Shown here piece by piece: positions 37,705 to 51,027 of a stretch of DNA of 64,000 nt (within the stretch, counting starts at the first letter, position 1; the number at the start of each line of letters is the position of its first letter). The position numbers were made by a program, and so were the translations under genes. Under the pieces are notes generated by a model that had not been told where the DNA came from, searched no databases, and saw nothing but the letters and a program-made list of their open reading frames with translations. Location: contig NZ_CP009455.1 in the NCBI RefSeq assembly GCF_000759535.1, positions 1,240,001-1,304,000 of the forward strand, written 5' to 3'. This DNA is from Pseudomonas cremoricolorata. GTDB lineage: Bacteria; Pseudomonadota; Gammaproteobacteria; Pseudomonadales; Pseudomonadaceae.

Positions 37705-38916
37705 ATGCAGCGGCTGTATCGCAAGCGCATCGTGCTCGGCGTAGGAGGCGGTATTGCCGCCTACAAAAGCGCCGAGCTGATTCGCCGGCTCCTGGAACAT
37801 GGCGCGCAGGTGCGCGTCGTCATGACCCGTGGCGGTGCCGAGTTCATCACCCCGCTGACCTTGCAGGCGCTGTCTGGGCACCCGGTACACATGGACCTGC
37901 TCGACCCGGCCGCCGAAGCGGCCATGGGCCATATCGAACTGGCCAAATGGGCCGATCTGGTGCTCATCGCCCCCGCCACCGCCGACCTCATGGCGCGCCT
38001 GACTCAGGGCATGGCCGACGATCTGCTGACCACCCTGGTATTGGCGACCGATGCCACCGTTGCCGTCGCGCCGGCGATGAACCAGGCCATGTGGCGCGAC
38101 CCGGCCACCCAGGCCAATCTGCAACTGCTGCAGCAGCGCGGTATTCAGGTGTTCGGCCCCGCTTCGGGCAGCCAGGCCTGCGGCGACGTCGGCCTGGGCC
38201 GCATGCTCGAGGCCAGCGACCTGGCCTGGTGCGCGGCCGAGAGCTTCAAGCGCCAGTCACTGACCGGCAAGCATGTGCTGATCACGGCGGGCCCGACCCA
38301 GGAAAACATCGACCCGGTCCGTTACATCACCAATCATAGCTCCGGGAAGATGGGCTTTGCCCTGGCCGAAGCGGCCGCCGAAGCCGGGGCTCGGGTGACC
38401 CTCGTGACCGGCCCGGTGCACTTGCCGACACCTGATCGGGTGAGCCGAATCGACGTGGTCAGCGCGCGTGACATGCTCGCCGCCTGCGAAGCAGCCATGC
38501 CCTGCGACCTGCTGATCGCCTCGGCGGCGGTTGCGGACTACCGTCCGGAAGTCGTTGCCCCGCAAAAGCTCAAGAAAGATCCCACGACCGGTGACGGCAT
38601 GCTGCTGCAGATGGTGCGCAATCCGGATATCCTTGCCACCCTCGCAGGCCGTAACGACCGTCCGTTCAGCGTAGGCTTCGCCGCCGAGACCGAGCACTTG
38701 CTCGACTATGCGACGCGCAAGCTCAAGGACAAGAACCTCGATCTGATCGTCGCCAATGACGTGGCCAACCCCAGCATTGGCTTCAACAGCGAGGAGAACG
38801 CCCTGACGGTGATCGACCGCCAGCAGCAGCAAACCCTTTTCGCGCAGACCAGCAAAGGCAAGATCGCCCGGCAACTGGTCAGCTTCATCGCCGAACGTCT
38901 CAATCAGGTTCAATAA
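37705..38916 (+). CDS. coaBC: Bifunctional phosphopantothenoylcysteine decarboxylase/phosphopantothenate-cysteine ligase
   Basis: The 403-residue enzyme joins CoaC (about 1-180; flavin fold with H76 in MGHIEL, the PAMN motif and the Cys loop SQACGD) to CoaB (about 185-403; [28 protein letters not shown] and a KIKK-like KLKK motif). It makes 4'-phosphopantetheine from phosphopantothenate, cysteine and CTP, for coenzyme A. First in the run coaBC-dut-algC-argB; the ATG at 37705 has AAAAAGG upstream. Confidence 0.96.
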   Translation: MQRLYRKRIVLGVGGGIAAYKSAELIRRLLEHGAQVRVVMTRGGAEFITPLTLQALSGHPVHMDLLDPAAEAAMGHIELAKWADLVLIAPATADLMARLTQGMADDLLTTLVLATDATVAVAPAMNQAMWRDPATQANLQLLQQRGIQVFGPASGSQACGDVGLGRMLEASDLAWCAAESFKRQSLTGKHVLITAGPTQENIDPVRYITNHSSGKMGFALAEAAAEAGARVTLVTGPVHLPTPDRVSRIDVVSARDMLAACEAAMPCDLLIASAAVADYRPEVVAPQKLKKDPTTGDGMLLQMVRNPDILATLAGRNDRPFSVGFAAETEHLLDYATRKLKDKNLDLIVANDVANPSIGFNSEENALTVIDRQQQQTLFAQTSKGKIARQLVSFIAERLNQVQ

Positions 38917-38921
38917 GTCAG

Positions 38922-39377
38922 ATGCACGCTCTTCAAGCCAAGATCCTCGACCCTCGTCTGGGCAGCGAATTCCCCCTCCCGCAGTACGCCACACCAGGCT
39001 CGGCAGGCCTCGACCTGCGCGCCCTGCTGCAACACGACACCGTGCTCGAGCCCGGCCAGACCGTGCTGATCCCCACCGGGCTATCGATCCATGTCGCCGA
39101 CCCTGGGCTGGCGGCGCTGATCCTGCCGCGCTCCGGCCTGGGGCATAAGCACGGCATCGTACTGGGCAATCTGGTCGGGCTGATCGACTCCGATTACCAG
39201 GGCGAACTGATGGTGTCGTGCTGGAACCGTGGCAGCACGCCGTTCACCATCACCGTCGGCGAGCGCATCGCGCAACTGGTGCTGGTGCCGGTGGTGCAGG
39301 CGCAGTTCGAGATCGTCGAGACCTTCGACGCCTCGCAGCGCGGCGAAGGTGGCTTCGGCCATTCCGGTACCCAATAG
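38922..39377 (+). CDS. dut: Deoxyuridine 5'-triphosphate nucleotidohydrolase
   Basis: The 151-residue dUTPase has its five motifs: [38 protein letters not shown] and the C-terminal GEGGFGHSG that closes over the substrate. It forms a trimer that hydrolyses dUTP to dUMP and pyrophosphate. It lies 5 nt after coaBC. Confidence 0.96.
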   Translation: MHALQAKILDPRLGSEFPLPQYATPGSAGLDLRALLQHDTVLEPGQTVLIPTGLSIHVADPGLAALILPRSGLGHKHGIVLGNLVGLIDSDYQGELMVSCWNRGSTPFTITVGERIAQLVLVPVVQAQFEIVETFDASQRGEGGFGHSGTQ

Positions 39378-39443
39378 CCTTCTGACGCCAAAAACCGCCG
39401 TGTCCCACGCGCCGGACCACCTTTCAGCCCCGAGGCACCTTCC

Positions 39444-41776
<2,333 letters not shown>

Positions 41777-41787
41777 TATTCACCTTG

Positions 41788-41807
41788 GGGGCGGCACCTG
41801 TCGCCCC
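41788..41807 (+). terminator. Weak hairpin after argB
   Basis: GGGGCG (41788-41793) pairs with CGCCCC (41802-41807) around an 8-nt loop, followed by ATTCGTTCC. It may partly end transcription before the CsgG-like gene, but the T-run is poor. Confidence 0.3.
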
Positions 41808-41837
41808 ATTCGTTCCTACCCCTTCTGGAGAAACCGC

Positions 41838-42518
41838 GTGAAATACGCATCACATGGACTCGTGCTGGCTGCCGCCATCGCCTTCGGGTCGCTCGCTGGC
41901 TGCGCCACTGAAACCTCTAAAGCCGTTGCCGTGCAACAGGTCGAAAGCGTCAACCGCCCCTATACCGGCCAGCGTTCGCCGATTGCCGTCGGCAAGTTCG
42001 ACAACCGCTCCAGCTACATGCGCGGGATCTTCTCCGATGGCGTCGACCGCCTCGGTGGCCAGGCCAAGACCATCCTCATCACTCACCTGCAGCAGACCAA
42101 CCGCTTCAGCGTGCTGGACCGCGACAACATGAGCGAAATCCAGCAGGAAGCGGCGATCAAGGGCCAGGCCCAGCGCCTGCGCGGTGCCGACTACGTGGTG
42201 ACCGGCGATGTCACCGAGTTCGGTCGCAAGGAAGTCGGCGACCACCAGCTGTTCGGTATCCTCGGCCGCGGCAAGACGCAGATCGCCTACGCCAAGGTGG
42301 CGTTGAACATCGTCAACATCAGCACCTCGGAAGTGGTGTATTCGACCCAGGGCGCGGGTGAGTACGCGCTGTCCAACCGCGAAATCGTCGGTTTCGGCGG
42401 CACTGCCAGCTACGATTCCACGCTCAATGGCAAGGTGCTCGACCTGGCCATGCGCGAAGCGGTCAACAAGCTGGTCAACGCCGTAGACAACGGCCAGTGG
42501 AATCCCCAGGCCAAGTAA
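41838..42518 (+). CDS. CsgG-family lipoprotein
   Basis: The 226-residue precursor has a lipoprotein signal with lipobox LAGC (Cys22). The mature part has the CsgG pattern: PIAVGKFDNRS, RFSVLDRDNMSEI and GADYVVTGDVTEFG. It is shorter than E. coli CsgG (277 residues), and no curli genes lie nearby, so a curli-secretion role is unlikely. The start is a GTG at 41838 with TGGAG upstream. It is the first of three consecutive lipoprotein genes that probably work as one envelope unit. Confidence 0.85.
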   Translation: MKYASHGLVLAAAIAFGSLAGCATETSKAVAVQQVESVNRPYTGQRSPIAVGKFDNRSSYMRGIFSDGVDRLGGQAKTILITHLQQTNRFSVLDRDNMSEIQQEAAIKGQAQRLRGADYVVTGDVTEFGRKEVGDHQLFGILGRGKTQIAYAKVALNIVNISTSEVVYSTQGAGEYALSNREIVGFGGTASYDSTLNGKVLDLAMREAVNKLVNAVDNGQWNPQAK

Positions 42519-42547
42519 TCGCCCCGGACGACAAGGAAGCAGTTTCG

Positions 42548-42916
42548 ATGAGCATTACCCTACCGGCCTGGCGCACGAGCGCCGGGCTGCTGCTGGGCAG
42601 CCTGCTGTTGGCCGGCTGCAACACGCCCAAGCCGCTGTACCAGTGGGAAAGCTACCAGCCGCAGGTCTACCAGTACTTCAACGGCCAGTCCAAGGAAGAA
42701 CAGGCCATCGCCCTGGAGCGCGACCTGGAGAAGATCAAGGCGAAGAATGGCGCCGTACCGCCGGGCTACCATGCCCAGCTGGGCTTGCTGTATTCGGAGC
42801 TGGGCCGCGATGACCAGATGGTCCAGCAGTTCAACACCGAGAAGGCGCTGTTCCCGGAATCGGCCGCCTACATGGACTTTCTGCTGAGTAACGCCGGGCA
42901 AGGAGCCAAACGATGA
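42548..42916 (+). CDS. DUF4810-family lipoprotein
   Basis: A 122-residue precursor with lipobox LAGC (Cys24), then a conserved aromatic segment PLYQWESYQPQVYQYF and a helical part with TPR-like character (HAQLGLLYSELGRDDQ). This pattern is found in the DUF4810 family, whose genes are coupled to csgG-like and DUF799 genes. Its stop overlaps the next start by 4 nt (ATGA). Function unknown; the helical part suggests an adaptor. Confidence 0.75.
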   Translation: MSITLPAWRTSAGLLLGSLLLAGCNTPKPLYQWESYQPQVYQYFNGQSKEEQAIALERDLEKIKAKNGAVPPGYHAQLGLLYSELGRDDQMVQQFNTEKALFPESAAYMDFLLSNAGQGAKR

Positions 42917-43572
42917 TCAAGCGACTGACTCAACTGGTGCTGGGCGTCTGCATCGTGGCCCTGTTCAGCGGCTGCGCCGAGCGCCAGACGGTGGATTATT
43001 CGGCGTACAAGCAAGCGCGGCCCAAGTCGATTCTGATCATGCCGCCGCTGAACCAGTCGCCGGATGTGAAGGCGACCTACAGCATGCTGTCGCAAGTCAC
43101 TTATCCGCTGGCCGAGGCAGGCTACTACGTGATGCCGGTGGCCCTGGTGGCACAGACGTTCAATCAGAACGGCCTGACCCAGCCTGAGGACATCCATCAG
43201 TTGCCGCCGCAGAAGCTGCGCGAGATCTTCGGCGCGGATGCCGGGCTGTACGTAACCGTCAGCGATTACGGCACCCGCTACATGGTGCTCGCCAGTGCCA
43301 CCATCGTCACTGCCAGCGCCAAGCTAGTCGACCTGAAGACCGGCAGCACCCTGTGGACCGGCAGTGCCACGGCTTCGAGCCAGGAAAACCAGCAGAACCA
43401 GGGTGGCTTGATCGGCATGCTGGTGGTCGCGGCGCTGAACCAGATCATCAGCAGTGCCCAGGATGACGCCGGCTACCCGATTGCCGGAATCACCAGCGCC
43501 CGTTTGCTGACCCCCTACCCCAACGGCGGCATCCTCTACGGACCCCGTTCACCGAAGTACGGCACTGACTGA
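42913..43572 (+). CDS. DUF799 (GNA1162-like) lipoprotein
   Basis: The 219-residue precursor has a lipobox FSGC (Cys21). The mature part contains PKSILIMPPLNQSPDVKATY and a TolB-like beta fold with ASAKLVDLKTGSTLW. This is the DUF799 family that includes the meningococcal surface antigen GNA1162. It overlaps the DUF4810 gene, completing a CsgG-DUF4810-DUF799 set. Probable role in the outer membrane or periplasm; mechanism unknown. Confidence 0.8.
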   Translation: MIKRLTQLVLGVCIVALFSGCAERQTVDYSAYKQARPKSILIMPPLNQSPDVKATYSMLSQVTYPLAEAGYYVMPVALVAQTFNQNGLTQPEDIHQLPPQKLREIFGADAGLYVTVSDYGTRYMVLASATIVTASAKLVDLKTGSTLWTGSATASSQENQQNQGGLIGMLVVAALNQIISSAQDDAGYPIAGITSARLLTPYPNGGILYGPRSPKYGTD

Positions 43573-43578
43573 GGTATT

Positions 43579-43628
43579 CGCGGCTGAAGCCGCTACAAGG
43601 GGGCCGTGTAGGAGCGGCTTCAGCCGCG
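43579..43628. repeat. REP-type inverted repeat (REPIN-like)
   Basis: CGCGGCTGAAGCCGCT (43579-43594) is the exact complement of the sequence at 43613-43628, with TGTAGGAGCGG next to the second arm. GCGGCTGAAGCCGC with CTACA flanks is the common Pseudomonas REP sequence. As a long stem it may also end transcription of the lipoprotein trio and of pyrE. Confidence 0.75.
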
Positions 43629-43659
43629 ATGGCCGGCCACGCCGGCCCAGTTCACGCGA

Positions 43660-44301
43660 TCAAATACCGTACTGCGCCCGGTAGGCTTCGACCGCCGGAA
43701 GATGCTGCTTGAGCTGCGGGTCATCGGCGAGAAATTCCAGCACCTGGGTCAGCGAGACAATGCTGACCACTGGAATGGCGAAGTCACGCTCGACTTCCTG
43801 AATGGCGGACAGCTCGCCAGTGCCACGCTCTTCGCGGTTCAGTGCGATCAACACGCCGGCGGCCTTGGCCTGCTGCGCCTCGATGATCTGCATCACTTCA
43901 CGAATGGCGGTACCGGCGGTGATCACGTCGTCGATGATCAGCACGTCACCCGCCAGCGGCGCGCCAACCAGGCTGCCACCTTCGCCATGGTCCTTGGCTT
44001 CTTTGCGGTTGAAGCACCAGGGCATGTCGAGCTGATGCTGCTCGGCCAGGGCGACCGCCGTGGCCGCAGCCAGGGGAATGCCTTTGTAGGCAGGGCCGAA
44101 CAGCACATCGAAGGGAATCTTGCTGTCGACGATGGCCGCGGCATAGCAGCGGCCCAGTTGCGCCAGCGCCGAGCCGGTATTGAACAGGCCGGCATTGAAG
44201 AAATAAGGGCTGGTACGCCCCGATTTCAACGTGAACTCACCGAAGCGCAGAACGCCGCGGTCGATGGCAAAACGAATGAAGTCACGCTGATACGGCTGCA
44301 T
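43660..44301 (-). CDS. pyrE: Orotate phosphoribosyltransferase
   Basis: The 213-residue enzyme has the PRPP site [14 protein letters not shown] (about 119-132) and the N-terminal [16 protein letters not shown]. It joins orotate and PRPP to OMP in pyrimidine synthesis. Divergent from crc, as in other pseudomonads. Confidence 0.97.
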   Translation of the reverse strand: MQPYQRDFIRFAIDRGVLRFGEFTLKSGRTSPYFFNAGLFNTGSALAQLGRCYAAAIVDSKIPFDVLFGPAYKGIPLAAATAVALAEQHQLDMPWCFNRKEAKDHGEGGSLVGAPLAGDVLIIDDVITAGTAIREVMQIIEAQQAKAAGVLIALNREERGTGELSAIQEVERDFAIPVVSIVSLTQVLEFLADDPQLKQHLPAVEAYRAQYGI

Positions 44302-44322
44302 GTAAAGTCCCGAATACCACGG

Positions 44323-44334
44323 ATTTAGCTAAAT
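44323..44334. promoter_or_regulatory. 12-bp perfect palindrome between pyrE and crc
   Basis: ATTTAGCTAAAT is an exact palindrome 21 nt upstream of the pyrE start and 48 nt upstream of crc. It may be an operator or part of the divergent promoters; no binder is known to me. Confidence 0.35.
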
Positions 44335-44381
44335 GAGTTGAGCTCGGGTATCATACACGCACGAGATTTTTGGGGCCATTT

Positions 44382-45161
44382 ATGCGGATCATCAGTGTGA
44401 ACGTCAATGGCATTCAGGCAGCGGCCGAGCGTGGATTGCTCAGCTGGCTTCAAGCCCAGAATGCCGACGTCATCTGCCTCCAGGACACCCGCGCCTCGGC
44501 CTTTGAACTCGATGACCCAGCTTTCCAGCTCGATGGCTATTTCCTTTATGCCTGCGAAGCGGAGGTGCCCGCCCAAGGTGGCGTTGCGCTCTATTCGCGG
44601 ATGCAGCCCAAGGCAGTCATCACCGGCCTGGGCTTCGAGACAGCCGACCGTTACGGGCGTTACCTGCAAGCAGATTTCGACAAAGTCAGTATTGCCAGTC
44701 TGTTGCTGCCTTCGGGCATGAACGGCGACGAAGACTTGAACCAGAAATTCAAGTTGATGGACGACTTCGGCAAGTACCTGGACAAACAACGGCGCAAACG
44801 TCGCGAATATATCTATTGCGGCTCGCTGTACGTGGCCCAGCAGAAACTGGACATCAAGAACTGGCGCGACAGTCAGCAATCGCCGGGTTTCCTGCCACCC
44901 GAACGTGCCTGGCTCGACTCGGTGGTGGGCGACATGGGCTATGTCGACGCACTGCGCGAAGTCAGCCGCGAGGGCGATCAATACAGCTGGTGGCCCGATA
45001 ACGAACAGGCCGAAATGCTCAACCTCGGCTATCGCTTCGACTATCAGTTGCTGACCCCGGGGCTGCGCCGCTTCGTCCGCAATGCCCGTTTGCCACGCCA
45101 GCCGCGCTTCTCGCAACACGCGCCGCTGATCGTCGATTACGACTGGACGCTGACCATCTAA
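44382..45161 (+). CDS. crc: Catabolite repression control protein Crc
   Basis: The 259-residue protein has the exonuclease III/endonuclease fold (MRIISVNVNGIQAAAERGLL, then VICLQDTRA), but Crc lacks nuclease activity and acts with Hfq to block translation of catabolic mRNAs. Length matches Crc exactly. The ATG at 44382 is used over a TTG 12 nt earlier. The amine, D-lysine and D-amino-acid genes in this window are plausible targets; I did not find clear A-rich Crc/Hfq motifs in their leaders by eye. Confidence 0.96.
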   Translation: MRIISVNVNGIQAAAERGLLSWLQAQNADVICLQDTRASAFELDDPAFQLDGYFLYACEAEVPAQGGVALYSRMQPKAVITGLGFETADRYGRYLQADFDKVSIASLLLPSGMNGDEDLNQKFKLMDDFGKYLDKQRRKRREYIYCGSLYVAQQKLDIKNWRDSQQSPGFLPPERAWLDSVVGDMGYVDALREVSREGDQYSWWPDNEQAEMLNLGYRFDYQLLTPGLRRFVRNARLPRQPRFSQHAPLIVDYDWTLTI

Positions 45162-45177
45162 GCGCCCAGGCGAACAC

Positions 45178-45206
45178 AAAAAAGCCGACGTCAACGTCGG
45201 CTTTTT
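45178..45206. terminator. Bidirectional terminator between crc and rph
   Basis: GCCGACG (45184-45190) pairs with CGTCGGC (45195-45201) around TCAA, flanked by six A and five T. It serves the convergent crc and rph genes. Confidence 0.85.
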
Positions 45207-45222
45207 CGTGTCTGCCCAGCGG

Positions 45223-45945
45223 TCAGTCGACCAGCGCGGCCTTCTGCAACTCGAAAATCTCGTCCATGCCCTTCTGCGCCAGCGCCAGCATGGCGTTGAA
45301 GTCTTCCGGCTGGAACGGCGCACCTTCGGCGGTGCCCTGCACCTCGATGAAACCGCCCGCGCTGGTCATCACCACGTTGAGGTCGGTTTCGGCAGCGGAG
45401 TCCTCCAGGTAGTCGAGGTCGAGTACCGCTTCGCCCTTGTACATGCCCACCGACACGGCAGCGATCATGTGCTTGAGCGGATCACCGCCCTTCAGGCCGC
45501 CGCGTTTCTTGATGACGCGCAAGGCATCGACCAGCGCGACCATGGCACCGGTGATGGACGCCGTGCGGGTGCCGCCGTCGGCCTGGATCACGTCGCAGTC
45601 GACGTACAGGGTGATATCGCCCAGTTTGCTCATGTCCAGCGCAGCGCGCAGCGAGCGGCCGATCAGGCGCTGGATTTCCAGGGTGCGGCCGCCTTGCTTG
45701 CCACGGCTGGCCTCACGCTGGTTACGTTCACCGGTCGAGCGCGGCAGCATGCCGTACTCGGCAGTCAGCCAGCCCTGGCCCTGCCCCTTGAGGAAGCGCG
45801 GCACACCGTTCTCGACGCTGACGGTGCAGATGACCTTGGTGTCACCGAACTCGACCAGAACCGACCCCTCTGCGTGCTTGGTGTAATTGCGGGTGATGCG
45901 GATCGAGCGGAGTTGGTCGGCAGCGCGACCACTTGGACGTTTCAT
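45223..45945 (-). CDS. rph: Ribonuclease PH
   Basis: The 240-residue enzyme starts [20 protein letters not shown] and has the RNase PH motifs [25 protein letters not shown] and [20 protein letters not shown]. It trims tRNA 3' ends by phosphorolysis. Divergent from yicC with 178 nt between. Confidence 0.97.
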   Translation of the reverse strand: MKRPSGRAADQLRSIRITRNYTKHAEGSVLVEFGDTKVICTVSVENGVPRFLKGQGQGWLTAEYGMLPRSTGERNQREASRGKQGGRTLEIQRLIGRSLRAALDMSKLGDITLYVDCDVIQADGGTRTASITGAMVALVDALRVIKKRGGLKGGDPLKHMIAAVSVGMYKGEAVLDLDYLEDSAAETDLNVVMTSAGGFIEVQGTAEGAPFQPEDFNAMLALAQKGMDEIFELQKAALVD

Positions 45946-46123
45946 CTGGAATACCTGTACCGGGTTCGAATCTGCCGGGCAGTATAAAGCCGGGGCTGCG
46001 ACGAGGACATGCCTTATCGTCGCGGGGAGTGGATTGGGCGGCGCTGCCGCACTGCGCTACAATCCTGCGCCTTGCAGCCGCATGGCTGATCTTCAACTCA
46101 TCACCGTTCGCGAGGTCGTCCCC

Positions 46124-47630
<1,507 letters not shown>

Positions 47631-47658
47631 AGCATCAGGGCCGCCACGGGGCCCAGTC

Positions 47659-49206
47659 TCAGTCGCGCAGTTGCAAGGTGGCCTGCTGCTGCAGCGTGGC
47701 GCCGAGGAAGAACGCCGGTGCCCGCAACCGTGATAGCACCATCAGCACGATGCCCAGCACGGAAATGATCGCGGCGATCACGAACACCAGCCCCAGACCG
47801 CCGACATGCGAACCGCTGCCGAAATCCGGCGAAGCGCTGTCGATGGCCGTGCGCACGAAGATCACCGAAAGAATCACGCCACCGACCAGCGGGCACAGTC
47901 CGCGCATCAGCAAATGTCGCAGGCTGCTGAACAAGCTATGGCGGAAGTACCAGACGCAGGCGAACGCCGTCAGCGAATAATAGAAGCAGATCATCATGCC
48001 CAGCGCGGTGATGGTGTCGGCCAGCACGTTTTCGCTGAGGGTGCGCATGGTGACGTAGAACACTGCGGCCGCCACGCCAGCGCAGATGGTTGCGTAGCGG
48101 GGGGTCTGCGAGCGCGGGCAGACCCTGGCAAATCGCTGTGGCACGGCGCCGTAGTAGCCCATGGCGAGCAAGGTACGGGCCGGCGACACGAAGGTCGATT
48201 GCAGTGAGGCGGCGGTACTGGCGAGCACGGCGATGGACATCAGGATCGCCAGCGGCCCCATCACCGGTCCGGCCAGGTGGGCGAACACGTTTTCCTGGAT
48301 ACGTGGATTGCCCAGCCCCAGCCCTTCTTCACTGATGCCTGCAAATTGCAGAGTTGCGATGCCGGTCAGCAAATACAGGCAGAGAATCAGCACCACCGTC
48401 CAGGTCGCGGCTTTGCCCGGCACTTGCTCGCTGCCGATGGATTCTTCGCTGACCGTCAGGCACACATCCCAGCCCCAGAAAATGAAAATCGACAACGACA
48501 ACCCAGCGGCGAACGCCGAGAACGATTCCACACCAAATGGGTTGAACCACGATAGGTCGAAGGCCAGCGGCGGTGGCGCGGTGGTTTCCCCAAATGCCGC
48601 GAACGCGAAGCCGATCAACACCATCAGTTGCAAAGCCACCAGCGCGTACTGCACGGTCATGGTCGTACCCATGCCGCGGCAGCAGATCCACACCGCCAGC
48701 GCGATGAACACACAACAGGTGGTGATGTTGATCAACAGATTGTCGGCCAGGCCGGCAAGGCTCTGCTCGCCCGAGATCTGAGCGAGAAACAGGTAGAAGA
48801 AGTCGACGGCCACGCCGGCGAGGTTGGACAACACGATGGTGGTCGCCACCACCAGGCCCCAGCCACCGATCCAGCCGATCATCGGCCCGAAGGCGCGGGC
48901 CGACCAGGTGAACGAGGTGCCACTATCGGGCTCGGCGGCATTCAGCTCGCGGTAACCCAGCGCGACCAGCAACATCGGCAGGAAGCCGACGATGAACACC
49001 GCTGGCAGGTGCGCTCCGACTTCGCGGACGGTCGGTCCCAGCGCGCCGGTCAGGGTGTAGACCGGCGCGATGGTGGAAATGCCCAGCACCACGCTGGCCA
49101 GCAACCCCAGGCGACCCTTGGCCAGACCTTTACTGGCCGTCTTGCCTGGCGCTGTCGAATCGGCCACGCCGTCGGGAGGGCGGCCGGCTTCTGTGTATTC
49201 GCTCAT
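47659..49206 (-). CDS. APC-family amino acid/polyamine permease
   Basis: The 515-residue protein has about twelve to fourteen hydrophobic segments, with the APC start LGLLASVVLGISTIAPVYTL near residue 33. A long soluble N-terminus of about 30 residues precedes it. Similar permeases in P. putida sit near polyamine genes; substrate not known. Convergent with gmk. The ribosome site before 49206 is weak. Confidence 0.83.
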   Translation of the reverse strand: MSEYTEAGRPPDGVADSTAPGKTASKGLAKGRLGLLASVVLGISTIAPVYTLTGALGPTVREVGAHLPAVFIVGFLPMLLVALGYRELNAAEPDSGTSFTWSARAFGPMIGWIGGWGLVVATTIVLSNLAGVAVDFFYLFLAQISGEQSLAGLADNLLINITTCCVFIALAVWICCRGMGTTMTVQYALVALQLMVLIGFAFAAFGETTAPPPLAFDLSWFNPFGVESFSAFAAGLSLSIFIFWGWDVCLTVSEESIGSEQVPGKAATWTVVLILCLYLLTGIATLQFAGISEEGLGLGNPRIQENVFAHLAGPVMGPLAILMSIAVLASTAASLQSTFVSPARTLLAMGYYGAVPQRFARVCPRSQTPRYATICAGVAAAVFYVTMRTLSENVLADTITALGMMICFYYSLTAFACVWYFRHSLFSSLRHLLMRGLCPLVGGVILSVIFVRTAIDSASPDFGSGSHVGGLGLVFVIAAIISVLGIVLMVLSRLRAPAFFLGATLQQQATLQLRD

Positions 49207-49728
49207 GAGTAGTTGCCATCGCTATTGATATTGTTTTCGCAGGCCTTGCCTACAAGGGCTGCTCGGACTCATTGCACGCTTGCTGACACGACCACACGCT
49301 CGCCGCCGCCAGCGATGTTCGCTACAGGCTCTGGCAGATGTCCTCTAGCCAGCGCTGGGTATCGATTCGGGGGGCGCCATTGTAATGACGACGGTGCAGA
49401 TTTGAAGGGGGCGAGCCCAAAAGGCTGCCGTCACCGTCACGGGGAGGCCAGGCGAGACGGTCCGTGACGCCGATCATGGGCGCAGGCCAAGTGCGGATGC
49501 GCAGATGGGAAGCTGAAACGTCATGGCAGTGCATCCTTTGGGGAGCAGCAATGCTGGAAACAGCGGCTTACGCCTGGAGCAGGCGATGTACGCGGGCGTT
49601 GTTATTGTTCAGGCCCCATCGATGGGGCAAAGGCCGGTGGCCTGCACGTTGATTCCCGAGTGCCGTTTCACTATAAAATGGCCCTCACGCAACAGACACT
49701 GGCATTCTGGCAAGCAGAGCGTGCACCC
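49207..49728. other. Non-coding or unassigned stretch between the permease and a LysR gene
   Basis: These 522 nt hold no convincing gene. Short open frames at 49322-49534 (minus) and 49464-49652 (plus) give arginine- and tryptophan-rich products with no recognisable pattern. The region should contain the permease and LysR promoters, but no repeat, terminator or RNA gene stands out by eye. Confidence 0.4.
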
Positions 49729-50604
49729 ATGCAATATCAGATTACCCATGCCGACCTGACGCTGGTCCTCGCACTGGACCGCGGACGCTCCCTGGCCAAG
49801 GCAGCCGAACTGCTCAAGGTCGATGTATCCACGGTTTTTCGCTCGATTCGCCGGCTCGAGTCCGCCTTGGGCAGCGCGTTGTTCGTGAAAAGCCGCAAGG
49901 GCTATCTGCCTACCGACACCGCGCAGGCTCTGGCAGAGCAGGCCGAGCGCGCCGAACTGGCCTTGGAAGCTGCACGTATCGCTCTGACCAGCGGTGAGCA
50001 GGTAGTCAGCGGCACGGTCCGCCTGACCTGTACCGAAGCGGTGCTGCACGGCCTGCTGCTGCCCGCGCTGGCAGACTTCATGCCTGCGTACCCGGCGCTA
50101 TCGCTCGAGCTGGGCACCTCCAACACCTTCGCCAACCTCAGCCGGCGCGATGCCGACATCGCCCTGCGCCTGACCAACGCTCCGCCCGAGCATCTGGTCG
50201 GCCGCTGCCTGGGCTCGACCTCTTACGTGCTGTGCGGCCGCCCGGAGCTACAGCAAGCCCTGCAGCAAGGGGTGCACAACGTGGCCTGGATCACCCCGGA
50301 TGACTCCATGGCCGATCACCCCACGGTCGTCTGGCGCAATCAGCATCACCCCGAGCTGATCCCACGCTACCAGTGCAGCGGCATGTCCACCGTGGCGCAG
50401 TTGGTGGCAAGCGGCATGGGCGTGGCGGTACTGGCCGACTACATGGTGCCGACCCTGGAGGGTGTCGAGGCGCTGAGCGGGCCACTGCCCGGTTGCGATA
50501 CTCAACTGTGGCTGCTGACGCGTCCCGACTGTCGCGCGCTGCGTTCGGTGCAGACGCTGTTCGAAGAACTCACTCCGCGGCTGCGCGAGGCGCTGCAACG
50601 TTGA
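49729..50604 (+). CDS. LysR-family transcriptional regulator
   Basis: The 291-residue protein has a winged helix (ALDRGRSLAKAAELLKVDVS, then TVFRSIRRLESALG) and a LysR substrate-binding domain. The usual LysR start motif is somewhat diverged (VDVSTVFR in place of VSQPAVSR). The ATG at 49729 fits the family length; in-frame ATGs at 49660 and 49678 are possible. Its target is unknown; the divergent APC permease is the nearest candidate. Confidence 0.8.
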   Translation: MQYQITHADLTLVLALDRGRSLAKAAELLKVDVSTVFRSIRRLESALGSALFVKSRKGYLPTDTAQALAEQAERAELALEAARIALTSGEQVVSGTVRLTCTEAVLHGLLLPALADFMPAYPALSLELGTSNTFANLSRRDADIALRLTNAPPEHLVGRCLGSTSYVLCGRPELQQALQQGVHNVAWITPDDSMADHPTVVWRNQHHPELIPRYQCSGMSTVAQLVASGMGVAVLADYMVPTLEGVEALSGPLPGCDTQLWLLTRPDCRALRSVQTLFEELTPRLREALQR

Positions 50605-50722
50605 GGGGTCAGGCAGCGTCGGCGACAAAACAGCGCTTCCCTATTGGCTGGTGATTTTTTAAACTATCGAGTCCGCCCGCCCATTCTGGGCACGCTCACC
50701 GATTTTGCTACCGAGGAACACC

Positions 50723-50986
50723 ATGGCCCGCGTAACCGTCGAAGATTGCCTTGAACACGTGGACAACCGCTTTGAGCTGGTAATGCTGTCCACCAAACGC
50801 GCGCGCCAATTGGCCACCGGCGGCAAAGAGCCGCGCGTGGCGTGGGAAAACGACAAACCCACCGTCGTTGCCCTGCGCGAAATCGCCGAAGGCATCATCA
50901 CTGAAGACTTCCTTGCCGCCGAAGAAATCGTCACCGAAGATCCGGTCTTCGCCGCCTTCGAGGACGAGTCCAACGAGGCCGTCTGA
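50723..50986 (+). CDS. rpoZ: DNA-directed RNA polymerase omega subunit
   Basis: The 87-residue protein begins [20 protein letters not shown], the omega signature, with RARQL and [13 protein letters not shown] after it. It helps assemble RNA polymerase and forms part of one ppGpp site. GAGGA precedes the ATG at 50723. Followed by spoT after 41 nt, the usual order. Confidence 0.97.
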   Translation: MARVTVEDCLEHVDNRFELVMLSTKRARQLATGGKEPRVAWENDKPTVVALREIAEGIITEDFLAAEEIVTEDPVFAAFEDESNEAV

Positions 50987-51027
50987 TTGCAGCCAGGTCG
51001 ACGTCGTAGGGTCTCAGAGGTGTACGC

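Noticed and set aside
41838..43572. A curli secretion operon
   Set aside because: Only the CsgG-like protein fits; no curlin subunits, CsgE or CsgF are present.
49322..49652. Two short open frames in the permease-LysR gap
   Set aside because: Compositions are random-looking, no ribosome site and no recognisable family.
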